From CAZRKC01 sp964600665 (GTDB lineage: Bacteria > Bacillota > SLNR01), in NCBI GenBank assembly GCA_964600665.1, contig CAZRKC010000013.1, positions 1 to 53,835 on the forward strand: a stretch of 53,835 bases of DNA, written 5' to 3'. Both the position numbers and the translations under genes were made by a program. Shown in pieces: positions 7,704 to 16,216 of this stretch (the first letter of the stretch is position 1; every line of letters begins with the position of its first letter). The notes beneath the pieces are model-generated. The model was given only the letters and a program-made list of their open reading frames with translations, was not told the origin of the DNA and did no database searches.

Positions 7704-9554
7704 ATGAGATTGTACAAAAAATACATTTATCCAGTTGGGTTATTAATTCTCATCCTGCTGTCCATTATCCCCGCAATTCATTCTGTAATCGGGTTTGACT
7801 TTGCAATCATCCCAATGCTGATCGGTGGAGGATATATCATCTATACAACGATGATGGCAACCATCTTAACCCGCCGTATTACTGCAGGTGTGCTGGTTGT
7901 CCTTGCCCTTATCGGTACATCCTACATTGGCGAGTATCTAGCCGGGGCAGTTGTGGCTTTTATGATGATCAGCGGCGAGTTCATCGAGGAGATCACTCTT
8001 GATAAAACTCGAAACTCAATCAAAGAATTGGTCCAGTTAGTTCCAGAGTCTGTGAAAAAGAAAATCAACGGTGAATTTCAGAAAACATCTCTTAGATCTG
8101 TAAATCCAGGCGACATCTTGCTCGTTCAACCCGGTGAACGAATTCCGGTGGACGGCGTCATTTTTCAAGGACAGGCAGCTATCAATGAATCATCCCTTAC
8201 CGGCGAATCCATGCCAGTCGATAAAACCATAGATGACAAAGTCTTTGCCGGGACCTTCAATACCAATGGGGTTCTGGAAATCATAACTCAGCGCGTTGGT
8301 AGCGATACCACTTTAGGGCGCATCATCCGAATCATTCGAGAAGCACAGGGGAATAAGGGAACAATCCAGAAAACTGCAGATCGGTTTGCTCAGTATTTTA
8401 CCCCAGTGATCCTGCTTATCTGTCTGGTGGTCTGGTTTACCACAAGTGAGTTGATTCGGGTAATGTCCGTACTGGTAATTGCGTGCCCCTGTGCTCTGGT
8501 GTTAGCTACACCGACCGCAGTTGTCGCCAGTGTCGGTAACATGGCAAAACGCGGTGCACTCATCAAAGGCGGTGTTACTTTAGAGGCTGCAAGCCGCATC
8601 AATGTCTTGTGTCTGGATAAAACCGGTACTATCACTGAAGGTAAACCCAAAGTAATTGATGTAGTTGCTTTTGATATTGAAAGCGAGATTGATGTCATCA
8701 AGTATGCTGCAATCGCAGAAAAACATTCAGAGCATCCGCTATCGAAGGCTGTGATGCAATACTACACAGAAACTTTCCTGGATCATTCTCTCCCGACAGG
8801 GGTCAATTTTAAAATCACTTTCGGAACCGGGGTAGAGATTGAGCATAACGAATATCGAATCAGCGTTTTCAATAAAAAAGGAATCAGTGTTATCGATCAG
8901 ACGAGACCTGAGATTGCCTCATTTATTGCTGACACAGAAGCCAAGGGACATGCCGGGCTCTTCGTACTCATTGATGATCGCGTCATCGGAGGTATTGAAA
9001 TTGCTGATACAATCCGTGAAGACATAGTCGCCATGGGCAGTCTATTAAAATCTTTGGGCGTCCATGAAATCATTATGTTAACCGGAGATAATGAAAAAAC
9101 AGCTGAGTCCATTTCTAAACTGGCTGGTATCACGGAATTCAAGGCAAATCTCCTTCCGGAAGATAAGCTCAATGTCATTAAACAACTTCAGAATGAAGGT
9201 AAAGTTGTAGCCATGGTTGGTGACGGTATCAACGATGCACCGGCACTGACCTTAGCAGATGTGGGAATCGCCATGGGTTCTATAGGAACTGATGTTGCCA
9301 TCGAATCTGCCGACATTGCTTTGATGTCGGACAATCTGATGTTGCTCCCCGCAATCCTGAAGTTGAGTAAACGGACAGTAGGGATCATACGTCAAAACAT
9401 TTGGGTATTTGCGGTTGCGGTCAACATTGTTGGGGTGGCGCTGGCATCATCTGGCTGGCTTAGCCCTATTGGTGCAGCCATCACACATAATGTTTCTTCC
9501 GTGTTAGTAGTCATGAACTCTGCCAGATTATTGGGATACAATCCAACAACATGA
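7704..9554 (+). CDS. Heavy-metal P1B-type ATPase without N-terminal metal-binding domain
   Basis: A 616-residue metal-exporting ATPase. Visible landmarks are the actuator TGES (about residue 166), the transmembrane metal site CPC at 261-263 in IACPCALVLATP, the phosphorylation DKTGT at 305, SEHPLSKAV (nucleotide-binding HP), TGDNEKTAESIS and MVGDGINDAPAL. The last helix reads ITHNVSSVLVVMNSARLL, with H-N where ZntA/CadA proteins have an acidic residue. The protein starts directly at the first membrane helix; HMA or CXXC domains are absent. With a CsoR-type regulator, copper is the most likely ion, but the last-helix motif leaves this open. Confidence 0.85.
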   Translation: MRLYKKYIYPVGLLILILLSIIPAIHSVIGFDFAIIPMLIGGGYIIYTTMMATILTRRITAGVLVVLALIGTSYIGEYLAGAVVAFMMISGEFIEEITLDKTRNSIKELVQLVPESVKKKINGEFQKTSLRSVNPGDILLVQPGERIPVDGVIFQGQAAINESSLTGESMPVDKTIDDKVFAGTFNTNGVLEIITQRVGSDTTLGRIIRIIREAQGNKGTIQKTADRFAQYFTPVILLICLVVWFTTSELIRVMSVLVIACPCALVLATPTAVVASVGNMAKRGALIKGGVTLEAASRINVLCLDKTGTITEGKPKVIDVVAFDIESEIDVIKYAAIAEKHSEHPLSKAVMQYYTETFLDHSLPTGVNFKITFGTGVEIEHNEYRISVFNKKGISVIDQTRPEIASFIADTEAKGHAGLFVLIDDRVIGGIEIADTIREDIVAMGSLLKSLGVHEIIMLTGDNEKTAESISKLAGITEFKANLLPEDKLNVIKQLQNEGKVVAMVGDGINDAPALTLADVGIAMGSIGTDVAIESADIALMSDNLMLLPAILKLSKRTVGIIRQNIWVFAVAVNIVGVALASSGWLSPIGAAITHNVSSVLVVMNSARLLGYNPTT

Positions 9555-9724
9555 TTAACCTGACCACCAAAGTTGGTACAAACTTAACCTAAGCTAAGTA
9601 CAAGACAAAGTCCCTTTGAATTTAATACAAAATCGAGATAATTTTAACCCCAACATCAAGTATAGCATTCTCAATTAACTGAATTATCGAGAATAACCAC
9701 AATTCCAATAAATATGAAAAAGAT
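9555..9724. other. Spacer between convergent operons
   Basis: AT-rich spacer between the end of the metal ATPase gene (plus strand) and the end of the selenoprotein gene (minus strand). I see no clear hairpin with a T-run on either strand and no gene. Confidence 0.4.
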
Positions 9725-10936
9725 TTATCGGTTCAAAAATCTAACCGGTACAAGCGCATTCGCTGTACCCTTGCTCAATCTTGGATCAGATTGCGATAGA
9801 CAATGATCTCTGACCTTCTGAATGAAATGCCCCGCTACTGTTTCTGTCCAAAACCAGGTTTCCAGTGCTTCTCCTCTCATCTTCGCTGAACCGGGTTGAG
9901 CACTGATCGCTACATAATAAAACACTTTTAAATCATCCGCCGCAAAACGCAACATGCGATGAAGTGGAATCTCACTTTCGTCATAATCTAGATCCGCTCC
10001 GGAAACAAATTGTCTAAAGACTTTAACAATGTCGTCGATCCCAAGTTTGCTGACTCCAGAGTACGCTGCCGCGCTTATCTTTCTCGCTTCAAAGTACCAG
10101 GGTTTCAGCGAATTGATCTCCAACATTAGTTCATCGCCCAAACTGTCTGCACTTTTCTGCATCGCACCCGGGACATACGGACACGCCAATACAACAGCAT
10201 CGTCCGCAATAGCAGGCGCTTCTTCTTGGAAATCTTCAAGAACAGGTCCCGATGAGGCACTAAATAATGTGAGAGCAGCACGAATCACCTTGGTCTGAAA
10301 TTCAGGTTCATTGGGTGCGCCTAAAGGCCGCCCAAGTTCAAATGGCACCCATAAAGCACGAGGTGGCTTAATTTTTTCGGTATGGATTCTGATTAAACTA
10401 ATTTGGGTTGTTGCAATTCCTTCAGATTCGATATAATGTGCCAACGCACCCACGGCGCGCGTACACAAAGGTCAAACAGGGACTAAAAACACAGCATCGA
10501 CATTATCAGCCTTTAAAAACTGAGCCACTTTCTTGGCGGCGTCTTTCCATTTCACTGGATCATCCGCCCCCATGAAAGAGTAATGGTACGAGGCCAATGA
10601 GCCTACTTCCCCTTGGCTGTGCAACTCTTTTAGTCTGTCAATGGGAAATACCACATTGATGTCCTGATGAAAACCACTGCGATCAAAATTCACGGATACA
10701 TGACTCATCACAATATCATCAGTCGCAATATCATTGGGGAGGATTCTGTAATAGTCTCCTTCCTTACCCATAAAAGGCATATCGCCAGACTGATGGATCC
10801 CGGCAGTCGATATGATGGCAATTTTGCTATCTTTCAACGTTTTTGCCTTAACCCAAGGGGTCTCGTTAAAAACAGGACATGGAACACTTTTATGAAATTC
10901 TTGCTCTTCTTTACTTAAATCATTGAGCCTAACCAA
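9725..10936 (-). CDS. GrdB/PrdB-like reductase-family selenoprotein (UGA = Sec155)
   Basis: Two open stretches in the same frame, 154 and 248 codons, are separated only by a TGA at 10472-10474 in the context FLVPV-U-PLCTRAVGALAHYI. Both halves match one family: AIISTAGIH, YRILPND, SHVS.. and QDINVVFPIDRL precede the site and the helix after it is the usual TVGxxAxxIE type. The family is the glycine/sarcosine/betaine/D-proline reductase selenoprotein B group, where a Cys or Sec sits at this point. A possible SECIS hairpin follows. The TTG at 10936 is chosen (MVRLNDLSKEE, AGGA nine bases before) over a GTG at 10945. It is the last gene of a three-gene redox operon. The substrate is unknown; no other reductase subunits are here. 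Confidence 0.8.
10437..10467 (-). promoter_or_regulatory. Candidate SECIS hairpin for the GrdB/PrdB-like gene
   Basis: Four bases after the UGA the transcript can form TGTG/CACA plus ACGC/GCGT stems with an interior asymmetry and an 11-nt apical loop rich in G and U. Position and size suit a bacterial SelB-binding SECIS, but the pairing is not perfect and other folds exist. Confidence 0.45.
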
Positions 10937-10955
10937 AAAAATCACATCCTGTCTT

Positions 10956-11603
10956 CTATACTCTTGTTCTTAAGATGCTACCAAGCATTTTCCCGGTTCT
11001 CTTAGCCTGGAATGATGCTTCAGCTTGCTTTCCAAATCGAGGCGGACAGTGTTCCGGCCGAATGTCCGTAAGGAATCCGTGCTTTGCCACCACTCCTCCG
11101 GCAGCGCAGTTTTCACCATATCCACAACTATAGCATTGATCATATCCTTCCGCATATACAGTGCCCACGATGGCCATCATGTTGGACTGCATCACTCGTT
11201 TGATATAGTCGATTACCCTAGAGCTATGTGTCTGCTTGTCCCAACCATCGACACCGACTGCTACTCCAAGTTTTCCCGCCAATAGAAAATTCTCCTGATG
11301 GCGGAAACAAAATGTTCGTTCCAGACAAGCATGGGCCAACCCATTGATTATACCGTAATAATTGGGTGCCCCAAAGACAATCGCATCCGCATCCAACATC
11401 TTTTGGCCAATGGCATTCCAATCATCCTGTTGTTTACAAACATTATCACCCACGCACTGTAGACAGCCTTGACAGCCATTAATTTGCTTGCCGGCGAGCG
11501 TTATGTACTCATATTCGCATTCTGTAGCTAAAAGAATCCCTTGCATCACCTCAGTTGTGATGCCGTTCGGTCTGCCACTGCCACAGATCCCGAGGATCTT
11601 CAT
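10956..11603 (-). CDS. Flavodoxin-fold NAD(P)H:FMN reductase with extra cysteines
   Basis: A 215-residue flavodoxin-fold protein. MKILGICGSGRPNGITTEVM is the phosphate-binding loop of the FMN reductase family; NGCQGCLQC at about 42-50 is a C-x-x-C-x-x-C cluster typical of the iron-sulfur flavoprotein/Isf-like branch; GAPNYYG is the flavin loop. A second group, CYSCGYGENCAAGG near 160-173, is unusual. The ATG at 11603 has AGGTGA and lies four bases after the previous stop. It probably supplies electrons to one or both neighbouring selenoproteins. Confidence 0.8.
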   Translation of the reverse strand: MKILGICGSGRPNGITTEVMQGILLATECEYEYITLAGKQINGCQGCLQCVGDNVCKQQDDWNAIGQKMLDADAIVFGAPNYYGIINGLAHACLERTFCFRHQENFLLAGKLGVAVGVDGWDKQTHSSRVIDYIKRVMQSNMMAIVGTVYAEGYDQCYSCGYGENCAAGGVVAKHGFLTDIRPEHCPPRFGKQAEASFQAKRTGKMLGSILRTRV

Positions 11604-11607
11604 TGAA

Positions 11608-12219
11608 TCACCTGCTTTCTGTCAATGTCAACCTCTCTAAAAACGCATGCACATGATGGCTGGAGTTCCAGCGATCATGATACACGATAATTCCTTCCGG
11701 GTCGATGATGTAGACCATGTTTGGACATCCGCCGAACTTCATATAAAAATCATTGTCCATGGTATCGATCACTGTCTTTCTTTGGATGTTGCATTCACCG
11801 ATTGTAGCCCGCGCCAGTTCTTTTCTCTGTTCAAATGTTTCAGGCTGTACTATACGTTCATAATTCATCTCGCCCGCGTGTGGCTCAATAATGTATACGA
11901 ACAAAAACTCAATGTTCTGATTGCTGTAAAGAGCAGCTATCTTCTCCATGGGAAGCACCTGCTTCCGAAAGGGGTCTCAAGTAAACGACCCTACTTCTAC
12001 CACCAGGAATTTCCCCTTGTAATCCGTCAGAGAAACACTCTTACCCTCTAGGGTTTGTAAGGTAAATGAAGGAGCAGGGGTTCCTGGCGGCATATATGTT
12101 TCAAAGTCTTTGTAATGCCTTCCGTCTTCTCCTCTTCTTACATTCTCTTCATGTTGCATTTGTCTTGCAATTTCAACCATATCTTCTGGAAACCCTGGCG
12201 GAAATTCGTGTACTGGCAT
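11608..12219 (-). CDS. Redoxin selenoprotein, iodothyronine-deiodinase-like (UGA = Sec81)
   Basis: Two same-frame stretches of 80 and 122 codons are separated only by a TGA at 11977-11979, in the context VVEVGSFT-U-DPFRKQ. This is the thioredoxin-fold active-site turn of the deiodinase/redoxin group, which reads GSxT-(U/C)-PPF in relatives. After it, PEGIIVYHDRW is the usual later strand with 'DPEG'. PAPSFTLQTLEGKSVSLTDY at about 49-68 is the redoxin/AhpC-like entry. No nearby Cys partners the Sec. A perfect 6-bp hairpin follows the UGA, supporting selenocysteine insertion rather than a broken gene. Start: AAAGGAG before ATG 12219. The substrate is unknown; peroxide, disulfide or dehalogenation are options. 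Confidence 0.85.
11951..11966 (-). promoter_or_regulatory. SECIS hairpin for the redoxin selenoprotein
   Basis: Ten bases after the UGA the transcript reads GGAAGCAGGTGCTTCC: a perfect 6-bp stem with a 4-nt AGGU loop. Spacing and a G-U-containing apical loop match bacterial SECIS elements recognised by SelB (the E. coli fdhF loop is of the same kind). Confidence 0.7.
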
Positions 12220-12356
12220 AAAATAACTCCTTTCAATTTGGCTCGTTTTATCGGGTTAAATGAAGATTGAGGACCCACAACCATTTCTGGTACAATGTTT
12301 TTGCGACAAAGCACTATACTCCCAGAAAAGGAGCGAGTCCACGTACAAAAAAATCA

Positions 12357-12572
12357 TTACTCTCTATCATCATCGTTAGCAATATCGACTATATCACCAA
12401 TATTACAGCTCAAGACCTTACAAATTTTCACCAATACATCCATGCTAACAAACTGATCTTTGCCAAGCTTAGAGAGAGTAGTGGACCCTATACCTGCTGC
12501 TTCCATCAACTCGATTTTTTTCATTTTTTTATCTATTAAAAGTTTCCATAGCTTATTATAGCTAACAGCCAT
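12357..12572 (-). CDS. Small XRE-type helix-turn-helix regulator
   Basis: A 71-residue single-domain Cro/C1-type DNA-binding protein. YNKLWKLLIDKKMKKIELME, then AAGIGSTTLSKLGKD (the turn and recognition helix) and LVKICKVLSCNIGDIVDI are the YozG/HTH_26 pattern. No good ribosome binding site is seen before the ATG, so it may be weakly expressed or leaderless. It lies upstream of the selenoprotein operon on the same strand and could regulate it, but nothing shows this. Confidence 0.75.
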   Translation of the reverse strand: MAVSYNKLWKLLIDKKMKKIELMEAAGIGSTTLSKLGKDQFVSMDVLVKICKVLSCNIGDIVDIANDDDRE

Positions 12573-13031
12573 AAAACCACACCCACTTTGCTATTTTTTC
12601 CATTGTATCATGACTTTTGTTAAACAACAATGAATATATACTTTTTGAGAATATAACTTTGCTTTATAGGAGTTATCATCTGTTCATGCGAGGTACATTT
12701 CCTAAGTAATATATTTATGAAGACAGTATCCGCTATGCCACGAGGAACATATTCCCTCATACAACCTTGCTTAATTGCAGAAAAATATCCAAAAAAGAAA
12801 AACCTCGATTCCTCAAGGCTTGCTGTGTGCTTTCTTTGAGTAGTACTACTATCTCAACGTGGCTCTTATGAGAAAACATATCAATCTAAATAACTCTTTC
12901 TACTTCTGCTAAAAAAGTTTGCACCCCCCTTTACAAATTTACACCCCAGGGTGTGCAAATGGTCTTAAAGAAGAAGCCTAAGGGAGTAAATCACTCATAT
13001 TTCGGAAAACTCATTTACTTATGAAAGCACG
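12573..13031. other. Gene-free stretch next to the tmRNA gene
   Basis: Apart from the inverted repeats at 12918-12960 I see no gene or known RNA. Base composition is like the AT-rich accessory side. It is the last piece before the core genes and could contain one end of an integrated element, but I find no second copy of the tmRNA tail in the window. Confidence 0.4.
12918..12960. repeat. C/G-run inverted repeats (TTTGCACCC ... GGGTGTGCAAA)
   Basis: TTTGCACCC at 12918-12926 faces GGGTGTGCAAA at 12949-12959, and a perfect ACACCC-CA-GGGTGT dyad (12941-12954) lies inside. It might be an operator or recombination core; no adjacent promoter is clear. Confidence 0.4.
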
Positions 13032-13054
13032 AAAAGCCCTTTCTGTAAGGGCTT
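13032..13054 (-). terminator. Intrinsic terminator after ssrA
   Basis: On the minus strand AAGCCCTT-ACAGA-AAGGGCTT forms an 8-bp hairpin (13034-13054) followed by TTTTCGTGCTTT. It lies 30 bp beyond the CCA end of the tmRNA gene and fits as its terminator. Confidence 0.65.
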
Positions 13055-13083
13055 CCCATTGTATCAAAATGTGGGTATATATT

Positions 13084-13430
13084 TGGTGGAGGCGGCGGGA
13101 TTTGCACCCGCGTCCGAAAGCGCAGTGAAAAGAGTGTCTACAAGTTTATCCTATGCTTTGATTCTCGCTTTTTCCCGCTCTCATAGGCATGATCGGGAAA
13201 AAGCCAGCCCGGTTATCTTTCGGTCTACTACCAGGCAGTGGTAAACCGGCAGCCTGTTGATGTGACGCCCATTCTGAGGCCACAGGCAAGCGTCAGGTGG
13301 ACGTTAACTGCATTAAGCAGCTAAAGCGTAATTGTTGTTAGCGTTTATGTTTCCCGCTGTTTAACGAGCAAGCGGAATCTCGACTTGCTACCCTCATCCC
13401 CGCAAGCCCCCGTCGAAACTTGTCGCCCCC
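13084..13430 (-). ncRNA. ssrA: Transfer-messenger RNA (tmRNA)
   Basis: One-piece tmRNA of 347 nt that rescues stalled ribosomes. The 5' end GGGGGCGACAAGTTTCGACG and the 3' end CGCCTCCACCA pair as a 7-bp acceptor stem with one G-U, and the T-arm GCGGG-TGCAAAT-CCCGC precedes the encoded CCA. The tag frame at 13313-13342 reads GCT AAC AAC AAT TAC GCT TTA GCT GCT TAA, giving ANNNYALAA, to which the charged alanine is added in front. The gene for its partner SmpB ends 11 bp upstream. Confidence 0.95.
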
Positions 13431-13441
13431 ATATTTATCTT

Positions 13442-13906
13442 TCAATGTTCTTGCCGATCCTTGAACATTCGCTGTACTTCTCTCAAGGCATCCTTTTCAG
13501 CCAAATCATCCCGTTTGTCATAAAGCTTTTTACCTTTCGCCAAACCTAGCTCGACTTTGACTTTCCCATGAGGTGAGAAATAAAGTCGAAGAGGAACCAG
13601 TGTCAGCCCCTTTTCACGCATTTTACTGAACAGACGAAGAATTTCCTTCTTATGCATCAGTAGCTTCCGCGATCGCAATGGTTCATGATTAAAGCGATTA
13701 CCTTGTTCATAAGGGCTGATATGAACATTATACATCATCAATTCTCCGTTTTCAATTCGAGCAAAACTGTCTCGCAAATTGACTTTACCTGCTCGAAGGG
13801 ACTTAACCTCTGTCCCTGTCAAGACAATGCCAGCCTCATGAGTCTCCTCAATAAAGAAATCGTGACGCGCTTTTCGATTCTCTGCAATATTTTTCATATC
13901 AACCAT
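13442..13906 (-). CDS. smpB: SsrA-binding protein SmpB
   Basis: A 154-residue protein of normal length that carries tmRNA to stalled ribosomes. NRKARHDFFIEETHEAGIVL then TGTEVKSLRAGKVNL is the beta-barrel core; LAKGKKLYDKRDDLAEKDA is the conserved C-terminal tail that enters the decoding centre. CAGGAG lies eight bases before ATG 13906. It sits directly upstream of ssrA, with rnr next in line, so the three trans-translation/decay genes are grouped. Confidence 0.97.
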   Translation of the reverse strand: MVDMKNIAENRKARHDFFIEETHEAGIVLTGTEVKSLRAGKVNLRDSFARIENGELMMYNVHISPYEQGNRFNHEPLRSRKLLMHKKEILRLFSKMREKGLTLVPLRLYFSPHGKVKVELGLAKGKKLYDKRDDLAEKDALREVQRMFKDRQEH

Positions 13907-14068
13907 GTTTTCTCACTCCTGACAAAAAACCCGCACTTGTCAACTGTTCATGCACGTCAGTCAACCAAGGGGGTTCTTTACGGCAAACGATTATAGGCTT
14001 GATGTTCCAAGTAACCTTATTATAAGTGAGAATCCAGAGAATGTCAACCAACCACAAATTAGCCAACC

Positions 14069-16159
14069 CTACACCAATACAAACTCCACTCTGCGCAACT
14101 TCGGATCCGCCTTCACTACCTGCACCTGAACTTCATCACCGATCCGATAACGCTTACGCGTATTTCGCCCTGTCAAATAGAAGTTCTTTTCATCATACAT
14201 GTAATAATCATCATTCATGGTACTGACATGGATCAGTCCTTCCACTGTATTCGCTAACTCGACAAACAATCCAAAGCCGGTTACACTGCTGATTACACCT
14301 GGGAATACACTGCCAAGATGGGCTTCCATGTACTGTGCTTTTTTCCGATCCACCCAATCATATTCTGCATCCGCAGCTTGTCGCTCAGACAATGAACAAG
14401 TTATGGCAATCGAGGGCAGTACTTTACGCATGTTTTCCTTTACGCTTCGTTCCATTGGACCGGGCATGGATGCCTCGCGCAATAAGCGGTGCACCATCAA
14501 ATCTGGATAACGCCGTATAGGCGATGTAAAATGTGTGTAGTATTTGAATCCAAGTCCGAAGTGGCCTAGATTATCCACATGGTATCGCGCCCGCTTCATG
14601 GATTGCAGGATGATCCGACTGATGATGCCCCCTTCTTTAGAAGTGGATGATGCGTCCATCACTGCCTGCATGTTTTTGGAATTGATCGACTTTTTCCCGG
14701 GAATCTTATACCCTAATTTCTCCAGAAATTTTCTCAAAGTATCAATCGTGTCCTCATCCGGTGGTTCGTGAATGCGGTATATACTGGGAATCTTGCTTTT
14801 CTCCAAATATTCAGCCACAACACGGTTCGCAGCCAGCATACACTCTTCAATGATCCAATGAGACACCAGTCGAACCACACGTTCCAATTTCACCGGTTTT
14901 CCTTGATCATCCAGATGAACTTTGACTTCTGGTAAATCGAAATCCATGCTCCCTTCCTGAAAACGCCGCTGGCGCATTTTTGAACTGATATCCTTTAAAC
15001 TACTTATGAGTGAATATAGAGGATCTTGTGGCCTTTGCAGAATATCGTCTGCCAGATCATAGGTGAGCCTGTGTTGGATGTGAATGACACTTTCAGTGAA
15101 TCGATGCCCGTGTATCTGACCGGTCTCATCAATATCAATAAAGACGGATAGTGCCAGTTTGTCTTCACCGGCATTGAGACTACATAAATCATTGGACAGG
15201 CGAGGCGGCAACATCGGCACCACCATGTCAACCAAATAAACACTTGTACCGCGTTGAAGTGCCGCACGGTCCAGAGCTGTTCCCGGTTTCACAAAATGAC
15301 TGACGTCTGCAATATGAACGCCAAGCCTGACCATGCCACCTGTCAAAGGTTCCAATGAAACTGCATCGTCCAGATCTTTGGCATCGGCTCCATCGATGGT
15401 GACAATCAGTTTGTCACGGAGATCCTCCCTGCGGCTGAGTTCATCCGCCATATTCTCTGCCAGGTTACTAACTTCATTCATGACATCACTCGAAAAATCC
15501 ACCGGAATTCCATAACGGGCAAACAGCGCTTGACGCTCTGTTTCTTCATTGCCGGGCATACCCAGGCTCCTGATTAATTCCCCTTCTGCCAAATGATCGC
15601 TTTGTGGCCATCGAGTGATCCGAACCATGACCCGTTCCCCATCATTGACCAAACTTCGAGAGGTCTCCGTCAGCATGATGAGATCAGCCAAACGCGGGTC
15701 ATCCGGAATGACAAATCCGCCGGCTCCTTCAAGTCTGATCGTCCCGACGATTTCTGGATTCGCTCGCTCGATGATCTGTTCCACTTCTCCTTCTGCTTTA
15801 CGTCCAGAGATTTCACTGCGAATCAACCGTACCAATACTTTGTCTTTGTGCATCGCTGTGCCGACTCCATCTTTGCGTATAAAAATATCCTCCAGACCAG
15901 CCTCATCGGGAATGAGAAATGCAAAGCCTTTACTGGTCACCTGCAATGTGCCAGAGATGAAACCCATTTTCACGGCCAATCCAATCCGGCCTTCACGGTT
16001 TTTAATGATAATCCCTTCCGCTTGCATTGTTTTCAGAGCCTGCATCCATGCTTTGTAATCCTTCCCTGGGACTTTCATCTGCTTGATTACTTCTTTCTCA
16101 GAGGAAGCTCGATAATGCTTTGAATTTAAAAAACTTAAAATCTTCGTCTTCCAGTCCAC
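14069..16159 (-). CDS. rnr: Ribonuclease R
   Basis: A 696-residue 3'-5' exoribonuclease of the RNB family. Order: N-terminal winged helix (1-70), two cold-shock/OB domains (about 70-230), the RNB core with TIDGADAKDLDDAVSLEPL (the catalytic Asp cluster) and IADVSHFVKPG, then RIHEPP, HFTSPIRRYPDLMVHR, and an S1 domain (about 615-690). The Lys-rich tail of E. coli RNase R is absent, as in many Firmicutes. The start is GTG at 16159 behind GAGGAG. It degrades structured RNA, including mRNA released by the adjacent tmRNA system. Confidence 0.95.
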   Translation of the reverse strand: MDWKTKILSFLNSKHYRASSEKEVIKQMKVPGKDYKAWMQALKTMQAEGIIIKNREGRIGLAVKMGFISGTLQVTSKGFAFLIPDEAGLEDIFIRKDGVGTAMHKDKVLVRLIRSEISGRKAEGEVEQIIERANPEIVGTIRLEGAGGFVIPDDPRLADLIMLTETSRSLVNDGERVMVRITRWPQSDHLAEGELIRSLGMPGNEETERQALFARYGIPVDFSSDVMNEVSNLAENMADELSRREDLRDKLIVTIDGADAKDLDDAVSLEPLTGGMVRLGVHIADVSHFVKPGTALDRAALQRGTSVYLVDMVVPMLPPRLSNDLCSLNAGEDKLALSVFIDIDETGQIHGHRFTESVIHIQHRLTYDLADDILQRPQDPLYSLISSLKDISSKMRQRRFQEGSMDFDLPEVKVHLDDQGKPVKLERVVRLVSHWIIEECMLAANRVVAEYLEKSKIPSIYRIHEPPDEDTIDTLRKFLEKLGYKIPGKKSINSKNMQAVMDASSTSKEGGIISRIILQSMKRARYHVDNLGHFGLGFKYYTHFTSPIRRYPDLMVHRLLREASMPGPMERSVKENMRKVLPSIAITCSLSERQAADAEYDWVDRKKAQYMEAHLGSVFPGVISSVTGFGLFVELANTVEGLIHVSTMNDDYYMYDEKNFYLTGRNTRKRYRIGDEVQVQVVKADPKLRRVEFVLV

Positions 16160-16186
16160 CGTAACTCCTCATTTCCACAGATAGTG

Positions 16187-16208
16187 AAATCACGGTAAAC
16201 CGTGATTT
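16187..16208. terminator. Hairpin closing the HD-gene operon
   Basis: AAATCACGG-TAAA-CCGTGATTT is a perfect 9-bp hairpin between the HD gene stop and the rnr start. There is no long T-run on the minus strand, so termination may be partial. Confidence 0.45.
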
Positions 16209-16216
16209 TCTCTGAT

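Noticed and set aside
9725..12219. Reading the two interrupted genes as pseudogenes or as four separate short genes
   Set aside because: In both cases a single TGA interrupts an otherwise uninterrupted frame exactly at the family's active Cys/Sec position, and a hairpin follows the TGA; independent nonsense mutations at both sites in one operon would be an unlikely coincidence.
13084..13430. Short plus-strand open frame near 13059-13244 as a protein gene
   Set aside because: The sequence is the complement of the tmRNA, fully explained by its acceptor stem, T-arm and tag.
15593..16123. 176-codon plus-strand open frame
   Set aside because: Lies antisense inside rnr; no ribosome binding site or family pattern; a shadow of the real frame.
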